Shown: positions 34,922 to 43,802 of the stretch, piece by piece | Position numbering within the stretch: the stretch's first letter is position 1 | How the letters are laid out: each line of letters begins with the position of its first letter | Assembly (NCBI RefSeq): GCF_014651595.1 | Contig: NZ_BMXE01000010.1 | Span: 1 to 64,000 of the forward strand | Origin: Pseudovibrio japonicus | GTDB lineage: Bacteria > Pseudomonadota > Alphaproteobacteria > Rhizobiales > Stappiaceae | Direction of reading: 5' to 3' | Length of the DNA: 64,000 bases | The notes under the pieces: model-generated | Told to the model about the DNA's origin: nothing | What the model saw: only the letters and a program-made list of their open reading frames with translations | Databases searched by the model: none | Made by a program: the position numbers and the translations under genes

Positions 34922-34938
34922 GTTCTGCATAGTGGAAT
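34922..34938. promoter_or_regulatory. candidate IclR operator upstream of the acyl-CoA dehydrogenase operon
   Basis: GTTCTGCATAGTGGAAT is an imperfect dyad (TTC..C...G..GAA) resembling the TTCCGC-N-GCGGAA-type sites bound by many IclR proteins. It lies 124 bases before the dehydrogenase start and 23 bases behind iclR, next to AT-rich sequence suited to a promoter. Confidence 0.4.
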
Positions 34939-35061
34939 TATAAATTACATATTGAAATAATATCGGGGAACGATACTCTGATCTTAGGATGGGGATGAGC
35001 TGGGTCAAGGTGCTTCAAGCTCTCCCGACAGTTATGTCCAATGAAGCGGGGAGGGCGGCAT

Positions 35062-36258
35062 ATGGACTTGAACTATTCAGCTGATGAGCTGGCGTTTCGT
35101 GATGAGGTTCGATCCTTTTTAGATAAGAACCTATCGTCGGCGCTTTCGGAAAAAGTCAGGTTAGGTAAGCGCCTTTCCAAGGCGGATCTTGAGGAGTGGC
35201 ATGCAACGCTCAACAGGCGGGGCTGGCTGGCGGTTAACTGGCCGGTGGAGCATGGTGGGACCGGCTGGAATGCGGTCTACCGGCATATCTTTGAGGAAGA
35301 GCTTTGCCTTGCCCATGCGCCACGCACCATTCCCTTCGGCCTTTCCATGCTGGCGCCAGTGCTGTTGAAGTTTGGCAGCAAGGCGCAGCAGGATCACTTT
35401 CTACCGCGCATTCTGGACGGCACGGACTGGTGGTGTCAGGGGTACTCTGAGCCGCAGGCTGGTTCTGACCTTGCTTCTTTGAAAACCCGTGCTGTGCGTG
35501 ATGGGGATCAGTATGTTGTCAACGGTCAGAAGACCTGGACGACACTTGGACAGCATGCCGACTGGATCTTCTGCCTTGTGCGTACGGACCCTGCCGCCAA
35601 GGCGCAGGAAGGCATCTCGTTTCTGCTAATTGATATGAAGACACCGGGTGTCACTGTGCGGCCTATCACGCTGATTGATGGCGGGCAGGAAGTGAATGAG
35701 GTGTTCTTTGAGGATGTGCGGGTTCCGGTTGGCAATCTTGTTGGCGAAGAGAACAAGGGTTGGACTTACGCCAAGTATCTTTTGACCCATGAGCGTACGA
35801 ATATTGCTGGTGTGGGCTTTTCAACGGCGGCGCTGGCGCATTTGAAGGACATCTGTGGCAAGCAAACGTCTGGTGGCAAATCTCTGCTGGCGAACCCTTA
35901 TTTTGCGGGACGCGTTGCGCAGATCGAGATTGATCTGATGGCGATGGCGACAACGAATCTGCGCATGATTGCCAAAGCCGCAGCGGGACAAGCGCCGGGG
36001 GCTGAGAGCTCCATGCTGAAGATCAAGGGAACCGAGATCCGGCAGGCGATCAATGATCTGACACGGCGAGCGGTTGGGCGCTATGCCATGCCGTTTGTTT
36101 CTGAGGCGCTGGACAGTGGTGCCAATGCGCAAGGGGTTGGGCCGGAGTATGCGGCAGCTGCGAGTCCGAGTTACTTCAACAACCGCAAGCTTTCCATCTT
36201 CGGTGGGTCTAACGAGATCCAGCGCAACATCATCAGCAAAGCTATTCTCGGCCTTTAG
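35062..36258 (+). CDS. acyl-CoA dehydrogenase, large subunit of a two-subunit (PimC-like) enzyme
   Basis: 398 aa flavoprotein. N-terminal MDLNYSADELAFRDEVRSFL, the FAD/substrate motif QGYSEPQAGSDLASLKTRA and the C-terminal FGGSNEIQRN. This is closest in pattern to pimeloyl-CoA dehydrogenase large subunits. In the C-terminal motif a glycine stands where medium-chain acyl-CoA dehydrogenase has its catalytic Glu376 (YEGT), so the base is elsewhere, as in several heteromeric members. Start ATG 35062 follows GGGGAGGGCGGCAT. The small subunit gene begins 9 bases behind. Confidence 0.9.
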   Translation: MDLNYSADELAFRDEVRSFLDKNLSSALSEKVRLGKRLSKADLEEWHATLNRRGWLAVNWPVEHGGTGWNAVYRHIFEEELCLAHAPRTIPFGLSMLAPVLLKFGSKAQQDHFLPRILDGTDWWCQGYSEPQAGSDLASLKTRAVRDGDQYVVNGQKTWTTLGQHADWIFCLVRTDPAAKAQEGISFLLIDMKTPGVTVRPITLIDGGQEVNEVFFEDVRVPVGNLVGEENKGWTYAKYLLTHERTNIAGVGFSTAALAHLKDICGKQTSGGKSLLANPYFAGRVAQIEIDLMAMATTNLRMIAKAAAGQAPGAESSMLKIKGTEIRQAINDLTRRAVGRYAMPFVSEALDSGANAQGVGPEYAAAASPSYFNNRKLSIFGGSNEIQRNIISKAILGL

Positions 36259-36267
36259 GAGCGTTCC

Positions 36268-37404
36268 ATGGATTTCAATCATAGTGACGAACGGCGGATG
36301 CTTCAGGAGACTTTGCATCGCTACCTCTCTGACAACTACGGTGTCGAGCAACGGGCAGCTTCTGTTGCCCATTCGCAGGGCTACTCGGAGAAAGTCTGGG
36401 GCGACTTTGCAGAGCTTGGAGTGATTGGAGCGCTCTTTGAGGAGGCCGATGGCGGATTTGGCGGCAGCGGCTTTGACATTGCCGTGGTGTTTGAGGAGTT
36501 GGGCCGTTTTGCCTGCGTGGAGCCTCTGATGGCCTCCGGCGTTATGGCAGGCCGGTTGTTGAGTGCGCTTGGGTCTGATGAGCAGAAGGCGCTGATCGGG
36601 GATGTGATCGCAGGCCAGCTGAAGGTGGTGCCCGCACTGGAGGAGCCGCAGTCGCGTTACGATTTGGATGCGGTGGAGACAACTGCCGAACAGGTTGACG
36701 GCGGCTACCGGCTCAACGGCACCAAGTCGGTTGTCATGGGCGGACCGAGTGCGGACAAGCTGATTGTGAGCGCGCGTTGTGCTGACGGGCTCATGCTGTT
36801 TGTGCTGGATGCCAATGCCAACGGAGTGGAGCGGTATTCCTATCCCAATTTGGATGGGTATCATGCCAGCGATGTTGCATTGGTGAATGTGGAGGTGCGG
36901 AGTACTGCGGTGCTTGGAGCATCAGAGGCGGTTTTGCCTGCACTGGAAGCTGCGCGGGCGGCAGGTGTGACTGCGCTGTGCGCCGAGGCCGTTGGGGCGA
37001 TGGAAGCTGCGAAGGATCTGACCGCTGAATACCTGCGGGTGCGGACGCAGTTTGGCCGCGCGCTGGGCAAGTTCCAGGCGCTTCAGCACCGGATGTCGAC
37101 GGTCCTGATTGAGATAGAGCAGGCACGTTCTGCGCTGATCAATGTGGCTGGTCATCTTTCTGCTGAGCCTTTCCTGCGGGACAAGCACGTAAGCGCTGCC
37201 AAGAACCTGATTGGCCGAGTGGCCCAACTGGTGTGCGAAGAAAGCATCCAGCTGCATGGCGGTATTGGTATGACCGAGGAATATGCTCTGGGGCATCACG
37301 CCAAGCGGCTCATGATGATCGATCATCAGCTTGGTGATGTGGACTATCATCTGGAACGCTTTGTCGGGGTAATGCAGAGTGAAGCTGCACAGGAGCGCGC
37401 GTGA
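36268..37404 (+). CDS. acyl-CoA dehydrogenase, small subunit (PimD-like)
   Basis: 378 aa. N-terminal MDFNHSDERRMLQETLHRYL and C-terminal QLHGGIGMTEEYALGHHAKRL are those of the small partner of PimC/PimD-type heteromeric dehydrogenases; such enzymes oxidise dicarboxylyl-CoA or bulky side-chain acyl-CoAs. It would form an FAD-containing complex with the preceding gene product. The stop is shared with the start of the crotonase gene (TGATG). Confidence 0.9.
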   Translation: MDFNHSDERRMLQETLHRYLSDNYGVEQRAASVAHSQGYSEKVWGDFAELGVIGALFEEADGGFGGSGFDIAVVFEELGRFACVEPLMASGVMAGRLLSALGSDEQKALIGDVIAGQLKVVPALEEPQSRYDLDAVETTAEQVDGGYRLNGTKSVVMGGPSADKLIVSARCADGLMLFVLDANANGVERYSYPNLDGYHASDVALVNVEVRSTAVLGASEAVLPALEAARAAGVTALCAEAVGAMEAAKDLTAEYLRVRTQFGRALGKFQALQHRMSTVLIEIEQARSALINVAGHLSAEPFLRDKHVSAAKNLIGRVAQLVCEESIQLHGGIGMTEEYALGHHAKRLMMIDHQLGDVDYHLERFVGVMQSEAAQERA

Positions 37405-38180
37405 TGAAGCGCGCGTCTCTTGTGAGTGTGGTGCGCTCTGGCGACCGGCTGGTCGTCACCAACTGCAACTCCTCGCGCCGAAATGCGCTTTCGGCCGAGT
37501 ATTACGAAGGTCTTTCACAAGCCTTGGATCAGGCCAATCAGGACCCGGAGATCCGCTCTGTGATCCTGCGAGGGGAAAGCGGGTACTTTTGTGCCGGTGG
37601 GGATCTGAATACGCTGGTCAAGCGGCGAGAAATGACGGTTTCGGAGCGCAGGCATAATATCGAAAAGCTCCATAATCTGGTGAGGCAGGTGCGGGGCTGT
37701 TTGAAGCCGGTGATTGCGGCGGTTGATGGGGGAGCTGCCGGGGCCGGAGTTTCTTTGGCCTTGGCTTGTGACTTCCTGGTGGCGGAGCAGCAAGCGCAGT
37801 TTTCGCTGGCCTATGTGAAGGTGGGGCTGGTGCCTGATGGCGGAGCAACGGCGTCGCTCTCACGCCTGTTACCCCGGCAGCTGGTCTCAGAAATGTGCTT
37901 GCTCGGGCAGCCTGTGTCTGCGGAGCGTTTGCACCAGTTGGGTGTGGTCAATGTGCTAACTGACAGGCCAACCCTGCCTGATGCCCATCTCCTGGCAGAC
38001 CGCATCGCGCAAGGCCCGGCAGGGACTCAGGCGTCAATCAAGCAGTTGGTGGACGCCGCTGATCGCAACAGTTTTGAGGTGCAGATGGACTTGGAGCGCG
38101 ACACCATGGCGGAGGCGCTCGGAAGTGATGAGGCGCAGGAGGGGATCAACGGGTTCTTGGAGAGGCGGCGGGCTGGTTAG
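37404..38180 (+). CDS. enoyl-CoA hydratase/isomerase family protein
   Basis: 258 aa crotonase. Oxyanion-hole motifs GYFCAGGDLNTL (60-71) and AAVDGGAAGAGVSLALACDF. The Glu144 position of rat hydratase is Tyr137 and Asp145 stands in PDGG, a pattern of PaaG-like isomerases and 4-chlorobenzoyl-CoA-dehalogenase relatives rather than simple hydratases. ATG 37404 overlaps the previous stop; it ends the operon. With the dehydrogenase it would perform the second step on an unsaturated acyl-CoA. No thiolase or CoA ligase is nearby. Confidence 0.87.
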   Translation: MKRASLVSVVRSGDRLVVTNCNSSRRNALSAEYYEGLSQALDQANQDPEIRSVILRGESGYFCAGGDLNTLVKRREMTVSERRHNIEKLHNLVRQVRGCLKPVIAAVDGGAAGAGVSLALACDFLVAEQQAQFSLAYVKVGLVPDGGATASLSRLLPRQLVSEMCLLGQPVSAERLHQLGVVNVLTDRPTLPDAHLLADRIAQGPAGTQASIKQLVDAADRNSFEVQMDLERDTMAEALGSDEAQEGINGFLERRRAG

Positions 38181-38529
38181 GCTTCGGGGGCGGACTTATA
38201 ACCAGTGACCGATCAATGCTACGAGGCAAAGTGCAGGTGGGAAACTTTGGTGGTCTTTATTAGATCTGCTTTCAGCTCTGCAGAAGTCATTGATCTAGGT
38301 TGGGTCCCCTAGGCGGGAGTGGGGAAAGGTTGAATAAGTTTTGTTTTAAACCTACCGTATTTATGTATGCTTTTGCAGGAAACCATAATCTTGTTTCGGG
38401 GCAAGAATCGTACGAGTGCTGGTACAAAGGAATGGAAATCAAATGAAGAGCCACTGAAGAGATTGTGAATCTAAGTAATTTTCAAATGTTTATTAAATAA
38501 TTAAGTGAAAATGTACAATTGGGTAGTCA
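38181..38529. other. AT-rich intergenic region
   Basis: About 350 bases; the last 200 are strongly AT-rich and lead into an AT-rich orphan gene. I see no clear terminator behind the crotonase gene and no RNA. Confidence 0.35.
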
Positions 38530-39159
38530 ATGATTCGGCGCGCTGTATATATATTTCTATCAGTTGTGTTAGTTGTTATTGCTATTATGATTAGCGGGTT
38601 GCTTTATATTGTTGAAGGTGTTCGTCAGAATGCAGTGATGTCAGCAGTTGGTAACTTTTTCCCCCGTATCGTTTCTTTCGCCATTCAAGAGAGATCTCTA
38701 GGCTATATCGGCGTACCCAAAGAATTTAGGAACAGGCATTCGACACCTCCCCCGAAGCAACTATTAGAGACAGCTCTAGTTCTGAGGTCTATGTATGGCG
38801 ATGACGAAGAATTTGACTGTCATATCAATATTGCGATGGAACCCGTTGATTTATACGAGCATTGGCCTGCCGACGGTTCGATGCTGTCACTGAACCCCTT
38901 GCGCTACCTTGTCGTTTTTGATGGACCTCCTCCTGATATCTCAGATTTTTTGGATCTAGGCAAAGCATCAGGGCGCCTAAAAGAAATCTTACCTTTGGAA
39001 AATCCATCGCCTGTCTTTAACCAGCATGGCGACTTGGTGAATGGGATAGATTTATTGTTTGCGATTCGAACAATTAGTCGTGCATATCCCAATGGAATCT
39101 CCTGGACAGCTAAAGAATGCACGAGATTTACCTACATTATGTTTGAGGAGAATAGGTAG
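38530..39159 (+). CDS. hypothetical protein with one N-terminal membrane anchor
   Basis: 209 aa, not recognised. Residues about 4-28 are strongly hydrophobic (membrane anchor or uncleaved signal); the remainder is soluble and probably periplasmic, rich in proline and aromatic residues (HSTPPPKQLLET, EPVDLYEHWPADGSML, VVFDGPPPDISDFLDLG). ATG 38530 has only a weak ribosome site (GGGTAGTCA). Codon use is AT-richer than the neighbours, which hints at transfer. No partner gene. Confidence 0.6.
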   Translation: MIRRAVYIFLSVVLVVIAIMISGLLYIVEGVRQNAVMSAVGNFFPRIVSFAIQERSLGYIGVPKEFRNRHSTPPPKQLLETALVLRSMYGDDEEFDCHINIAMEPVDLYEHWPADGSMLSLNPLRYLVVFDGPPPDISDFLDLGKASGRLKEILPLENPSPVFNQHGDLVNGIDLLFAIRTISRAYPNGISWTAKECTRFTYIMFEENR

Positions 39160-39259
39160 TGGGAGAAAGTGCAGTCACCGTAGTTCATAGGTAGACGAGA
39201 TACCTCGACCTCGCGTTTAATCTACTCTGCAGAAAGTAGTGTGACGGGGTAATTGGTCG

Positions 39260-40474
39260 ATGTCGGAGCTGGATCAGGGAATTACCGAGATAAACCGAAA
39301 CCGGGCATTTTACTCCATGCTCATTATGGTCCCACTCGGTGGCGCCGCTACGGACATTTACATTCCCTCTTTGCCAGCCATGGAAAGCTATTTTCAAGCC
39401 GACCGCTTTGCCGTCCAGTCGACGCTGCTGATATTTATGGCAGGTTATGGTGTTGGGCAGATTATCGCGGGTCCGCTGACGGATTCCATGGGCCGCCGCA
39501 TCCCCATATTGCTCAGCACAATCCTGTTCGTGATTGCGAGCGTCGGCATTGCGCTGGCGCCGCCGCTCTGGATGGTTATTGCCTTGCGGGCGGCGCAGGG
39601 CATCCTGGTGGCCTGTTCAGCTGTCGGCGCCCGTGCCATCGTCGCTGATTGTTATCAGGGCAGCGAGCGGATCAAAGTTGCTAACTGGATGACGATCGCC
39701 TGGGCAACGGGGCCGATCCTGTCTCCGGCGCTCGGCGGATATCTGCAGATCTGGTTCGGCTGGACCGCGTCATTCTGGTTCCTTGCGGGCTGGGGTGCAA
39801 TTGTTGTCGTTGTCGCCGCCGCATTACTACCGGAGACACGGGTTCACGCACACCGGCAGCCAATCGGCAAAGCGTTCGCGGTTTATCGGAGGATGGCCAT
39901 CGACAGGGTCTATCTACCAACGGCATTGGGCATGGCATGTCTGATTTCGGTGATGTACGGCTTCGAAGTCCTTGCGCCATTCTACATTCAGACTGATCTG
40001 AAACACAGCCCGGTTTTTTACGGCCATCTGCAACTGCTCCTTGGTTGCCTGTGGCTCGGCGGAAATTTCTTCAATCGTGTCATCAGCACCCGGTTCAAGG
40101 TTATCCGGATCATCACCGCCGCAGCCGGGATATCTCTGCTCGTCAGCATAGTGATGTTGTTGCTCGATCTTTCCGGTATATTCAGCGTTGCAGCTCTGGT
40201 CGTGCCTGCTGGCATCATCTACTTCCTCATGGCGATGATCTGGCCGAATGGCTATGACAAATGTCTTGCACGGTTTCAGCATGCGGGCGGCAGCGCAAAT
40301 GCACTCGTCAGCGGGCTATTCATTATCGTCAGTGCGGTCTTTACGGCTGTCGCATCGCTGCTTGAATCGCCAACGGCCTGGCCGATGTGGGTGCTCTATA
40401 TCTTCGTCACGGCAGCGACGTTGCTTTTCTTCGCAGGCTTCTTGCGGAAGGAATTCGACTACGTCGTCAAATAG
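39260..40474 (+). CDS. MFS multidrug-type exporter (Bcr/CflA-like)
   Basis: 404 aa with 12 predicted membrane helices. Drug:H+ antiporter signatures: DIYIPSLPAMESYF in helix 1, the GPLTDSMGRRIPILLS loop between helices 2 and 3, and RAAQGILVACSAVGARAIVAD in helix 4-5, the Bcr/CflA pattern. The gene is GC-richer and uses different codons than the AT-rich gene before it and most surrounding genes, suggesting recent acquisition. It is convergent with the PuuA-like gene. Confidence 0.88.
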   Translation: MSELDQGITEINRNRAFYSMLIMVPLGGAATDIYIPSLPAMESYFQADRFAVQSTLLIFMAGYGVGQIIAGPLTDSMGRRIPILLSTILFVIASVGIALAPPLWMVIALRAAQGILVACSAVGARAIVADCYQGSERIKVANWMTIAWATGPILSPALGGYLQIWFGWTASFWFLAGWGAIVVVVAAALLPETRVHAHRQPIGKAFAVYRRMAIDRVYLPTALGMACLISVMYGFEVLAPFYIQTDLKHSPVFYGHLQLLLGCLWLGGNFFNRVISTRFKVIRIITAAAGISLLVSIVMLLLDLSGIFSVAALVVPAGIIYFLMAMIWPNGYDKCLARFQHAGGSANALVSGLFIIVSAVFTAVASLLESPTAWPMWVLYIFVTAATLLFFAGFLRKEFDYVVK

Positions 40475-40596
40475 CGCTTTATTGGATACCACTCTCGCGC
40501 TAACTCAAATCCCAGTCGTTGTTCCGATGGATGGTATTCCCCCAATTATGGCATGCAAAATCAAGGACAACTCCGTGTCTCAGCCGTATAGAATAG

Positions 40597-41994
40597 TCAG
40601 ACCTTTTTGGCGTAGGTCCGGCATTCAAACTCGGTGATGGTTGTTGCAAAGATCTCGTATTCGGCTTTTCGGCTGATGGTGTACATTTCGTGGAAGTCTG
40701 GGGTGCTTATCTGTTGTGCGGTTTGGCTTACTTGCCATGTGTGGATTGCGGTTTCCCAGTTTCCGGTCAGGTGTTTGTATTGGGTGAGGTCAGCATCTGG
40801 GGGGATTGGTGCGCCGGGATCACTCTGGTTTTCCAGGCCCTGATGGATGCCTTCGAGTATGGCTGCAACGACGAGATATGGGTTGGCATCAGCGCCTGCC
40901 ACACGGTGTTCCAGTCTTGCGCCTTTGCCGTGGGTGGCGGGAACGCGGATTGCGGCGGCGCGGTGGTCATAACCCCAGCAGCAGGTGATGGGGGCGTAGG
41001 AGCCGGGTTGCAGGCGGCGGTAGGAGTTGGCGTGGGGTGCAAACAGGATTTGCATGTCCAGCATTGTCTCCAACAGTCCGCCGACGGCGCTGCGCAGGGC
41101 CGGGTTTGCCTCCTTTGCGTTTCCACTGAAGATGTTGCTACCCTTTGCATCCAGAAGGCTGGTGTGCACGTGAAAGCCGCTGCCGGTTTCTGTGCCGTAG
41201 GGTTTGGCCATGAAGGTGACATCCATGCCGTGTTTGCGGGCGATCTGGCGAACGACGCGTTTGAACAGCAGGCAGTGATCAGCGGCCTCAACGGCGCTTG
41301 GCACATGCAGCAGGTTGATCTCAAACTGGCCGTGGCCGAATTCGGAGATAGTGGTGTCAGCCGGGATGCCTTGTATTTTGCAGGTGCGGTTGATCTCCAT
41401 GAGGATCGGCTCAAACTGGGCCATCACATCCAGATCGTAGATCTGCGAGGCGTCGAGGCGTTGCTCCGTGCCGGGGATGCAAGGGGGCAGCGGCATGCCG
41501 GTCGGGCCGGACCCCATGTCGATGAAGTAGAACTCCAGCTCGGTGGCGACAACCGGGGTCAGGCATTGCTCGCGGAACTTTTGCTCAACGGTTTCTAAAA
41601 CGTATCGCGGGTCCAGCACTGTTGGTTTTTCGTCGTCCACTTCATAGAGCGTGACGAGCACTTGTGCAGTTGGGACCTTGGCCCATGGCACCAGCTTGAG
41701 CGTTCCGGGAACGGGCACGCAGATGCCATCCGGATCGCCGCGTTCGATGGCGAGACCACTTGCGGGGACATCCACACCCCACACATCCAGAACCACGGTG
41801 GAGAGCGGAAGGCGCACGCTGCCCTCAATGAGTTTTTGCAGCATGTCTGCCGGCAGCCATTTGCCTCTTAAGGGACCACAAAAGCCAGCGTAGAGGATCT
41901 CGATTTTTTCAAGGTCCGGGTGCTGTTTCAGGAAGGTTTCTGCTTCCTGCCGAAATTGCTCTAGGTGAGGCTTTGCAGCGATGCGTGTTGGCAT
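40597..41994 (-). CDS. glutamine-synthetase-family ligase, probably gamma-glutamylpolyamine synthetase (PuuA-like)
   Basis: 465 aa. GS fold: N-terminal beta-grasp (about 15-120) and catalytic domain with ATELEFYFID, MAKPYGTETGSGFHVHTSLLD and the NSYRRLQPGSYAPITCCWGYDHR ATP-binding segment. These variants fit PuuA/GlnT-type enzymes that glutamylate putrescine or other amines, not GlnA (which is shorter in its linker and carries the NRSASIRIP/adenylylation features). Start ATG 41994 gives the family opening; upstream in-frame ATG 42087 adds an unconserved leader. It is divergent from a class III aminotransferase, which supports polyamine catabolism. Confidence 0.87.
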   Translation of the reverse strand: MPTRIAAKPHLEQFRQEAETFLKQHPDLEKIEILYAGFCGPLRGKWLPADMLQKLIEGSVRLPLSTVVLDVWGVDVPASGLAIERGDPDGICVPVPGTLKLVPWAKVPTAQVLVTLYEVDDEKPTVLDPRYVLETVEQKFREQCLTPVVATELEFYFIDMGSGPTGMPLPPCIPGTEQRLDASQIYDLDVMAQFEPILMEINRTCKIQGIPADTTISEFGHGQFEINLLHVPSAVEAADHCLLFKRVVRQIARKHGMDVTFMAKPYGTETGSGFHVHTSLLDAKGSNIFSGNAKEANPALRSAVGGLLETMLDMQILFAPHANSYRRLQPGSYAPITCCWGYDHRAAAIRVPATHGKGARLEHRVAGADANPYLVVAAILEGIHQGLENQSDPGAPIPPDADLTQYKHLTGNWETAIHTWQVSQTAQQISTPDFHEMYTISRKAEYEIFATTITEFECRTYAKKV

Positions 41995-42353
41995 GCGAAC
42001 TCTTCTGGTCGTGGTCTGAACGGTTGTCTTGTCTGGTGCTCTGGTTGACTGCAGCGGCGCAGATGCATCATCAAACCAAAGGCGCATGTGTCTGCATAGC
42101 AGGATTTTACTATGGTTCGGTAAGCAATGAGTGGGTGTCGCTCATATTTGTGTGGGTGCCTTTGTCTGATGCAGGCGGTTGTTCTCTGTGATCAGGTTGC
42201 GAGAGATATTTTCTCTTAACCCTTTGGGAAAACCAGTGGTTCCTCTTTTGAGGCAGAGATTGACTCTTGTTTGCTTGTGATCACAAAGTAATGGATCGCT
42301 TGCTTCTCCTGCCCGGTTTGCGGGGCAGGTGTCATTTGGAAGGAATGCCCCCC
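41995..42353. promoter_or_regulatory. divergent promoter region of the PuuA-like and aminotransferase genes
   Basis: About 360 bases between two divergent starts, so it must contain both promoters. A short dyad GAGAGATATTTTCTC lies near 42201-42215. I see no gene in it and no clear -35/-10 pair. Confidence 0.4.
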
Positions 42354-43745
42354 ATGGACTATATCGCCAATCTTCCGCCCACTGATGTTTTGCAGGAAAA
42401 GGATGCCGCTCACCACTTGCATCCGTTTACGGACACCAAGGCTCTCAATGCCAAGGGAACGCGGGTGATCACGCGGGCTGAGGGTGTTTATCTTTGGGAT
42501 TCTGACGGCAACAAGATCCTTGACGGGATGGCGGGGCTTTGGTGTGTGAATGTTGGGTATGGCCGCAAAGAGATTATTGATGCGGTTCAAAGGCAGATGC
42601 AGCAATTGCCGTACTACAACACGTTTTTCCAGACATCGCATCCGCCAGCCATCGCGCTTGCAGAACGGATTGCAAAGCTGGCGCCGGCTGATCTGGATCA
42701 TGTGTTCTTTGCTGGGTCTGGCTCAGAAGCCAACGATACGATGGTGCGTATGGTGCGCCATTATTGGGCCAGCGAGGGCAAGCCGACCAAGAAGACCATC
42801 ATCTCGCGCCACAATGCCTATCACGGCTCGACCATGGCTGGTGCTAGTCTCGGTGGCATGAAGGCGATGCATGCGCAGGGTGGGTTACCGATTCCTGATA
42901 TCACCCACATCAACCAGCCTTACTGGTATGGCGAAGGCGGGGATATGGACCCTGCCGAGTTTGGTCTGATGCGGGCTCGGGAGCTGGAAGCGGAGATTGA
43001 CCGGCTCGGGGAAGACAACGTGGCGGCGTTTATCGGGGAGCCTATTCAGGGGGCGGGCGGTGTTGTTATTCCGCCGGAGACCTACTGGCCGGAGATCCAG
43101 CGCATTTGCCGGGAGCGGAATATTTTGCTCGTTGCCGATGAAGTGATTTGCGGGTTTGGCCGTACCGGCAACTGGTTTGGGTCACAGACTTTCAACTTCA
43201 AGCCGGATCTGATGCCAATCGCCAAGGGACTATCCTCCGGCTATCTGCCCATTGGGGCAATTGTAGTGAGTGAGAAAGTTGCCGCAGGCTTTATTGCGCA
43301 TGGCGGGGAGTTCTATCACGGCTTTACGTACTCGGCGCACCCGTCAGCGTGCGCTGCGGCGCTTGCGAACCTTGATATTGTGGAGAGTGAGCGGCTTCCG
43401 GAAAAGGTCGGAGGTGATACCGGGCCGTATCTGGCGGAGAAGTGGAAGACGCTGGCGGATCATCCGCTGGTGGGTGAGGCACGCACCTGTGGTCTGCTCG
43501 GGGCGCTGGAGCTTTCGCCTGATAAGGCACGCCGTGCTCCGTTTGAAGCGGAAAAAGCTACGGTTGGAACCATTTGCCGTGACCACAGCTTTGCAAGCGG
43601 TCTGGTGATGCGCCATGTGGGTGACACCATGGTGATCTCGCCTCCGTTGGTGATCTCGCGCAGTGAAGTGGATGAGCTGGTTGAGAAGGCGCACCGTGCG
43701 TTGGACCTGACGGCTGCGGATATTGCGGCTCAGGGCATTAAGTAG
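42354..43745 (+). CDS. class III aminotransferase, probable polyamine (putrescine-pyruvate type) aminotransferase
   Basis: 463 aa PLP enzyme. The sequence MAGLWCVNVGYGRKEI, the HYWASEGKPTKKTIISRHNAYHG region and VADEVICGFGRTGNWFG are typical of the SpuC/omega-aminotransferase branch. The Schiff-base lysine is Lys291 (PIAKGLSSGYLPIGA). It transfers an amino group from a diamine or omega-amino acid to pyruvate or 2-oxoglutarate. ATG 42354 is preferred because GGAAGGA lies 9 bases ahead; ATG 42345 is too close to it. Divergent from the PuuA-like ligase. Confidence 0.9.
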   Translation: MDYIANLPPTDVLQEKDAAHHLHPFTDTKALNAKGTRVITRAEGVYLWDSDGNKILDGMAGLWCVNVGYGRKEIIDAVQRQMQQLPYYNTFFQTSHPPAIALAERIAKLAPADLDHVFFAGSGSEANDTMVRMVRHYWASEGKPTKKTIISRHNAYHGSTMAGASLGGMKAMHAQGGLPIPDITHINQPYWYGEGGDMDPAEFGLMRARELEAEIDRLGEDNVAAFIGEPIQGAGGVVIPPETYWPEIQRICRERNILLVADEVICGFGRTGNWFGSQTFNFKPDLMPIAKGLSSGYLPIGAIVVSEKVAAGFIAHGGEFYHGFTYSAHPSACAAALANLDIVESERLPEKVGGDTGPYLAEKWKTLADHPLVGEARTCGLLGALELSPDKARRAPFEAEKATVGTICRDHSFASGLVMRHVGDTMVISPPLVISRSEVDELVEKAHRALDLTAADIAAQGIK

Positions 43746-43802
43746 GCTTTGCGGAAATACATCGTGGAAGGGCGCGGTTATCTTGTGATCCTTGGTGCCT
43801 GA

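Noticed and set aside
40690-41598. 302-codon plus-strand frame opposite the PuuA-like gene
   Set aside because: Cys, Gly and Val-rich antisense translation of a conserved ligase; not a protein.
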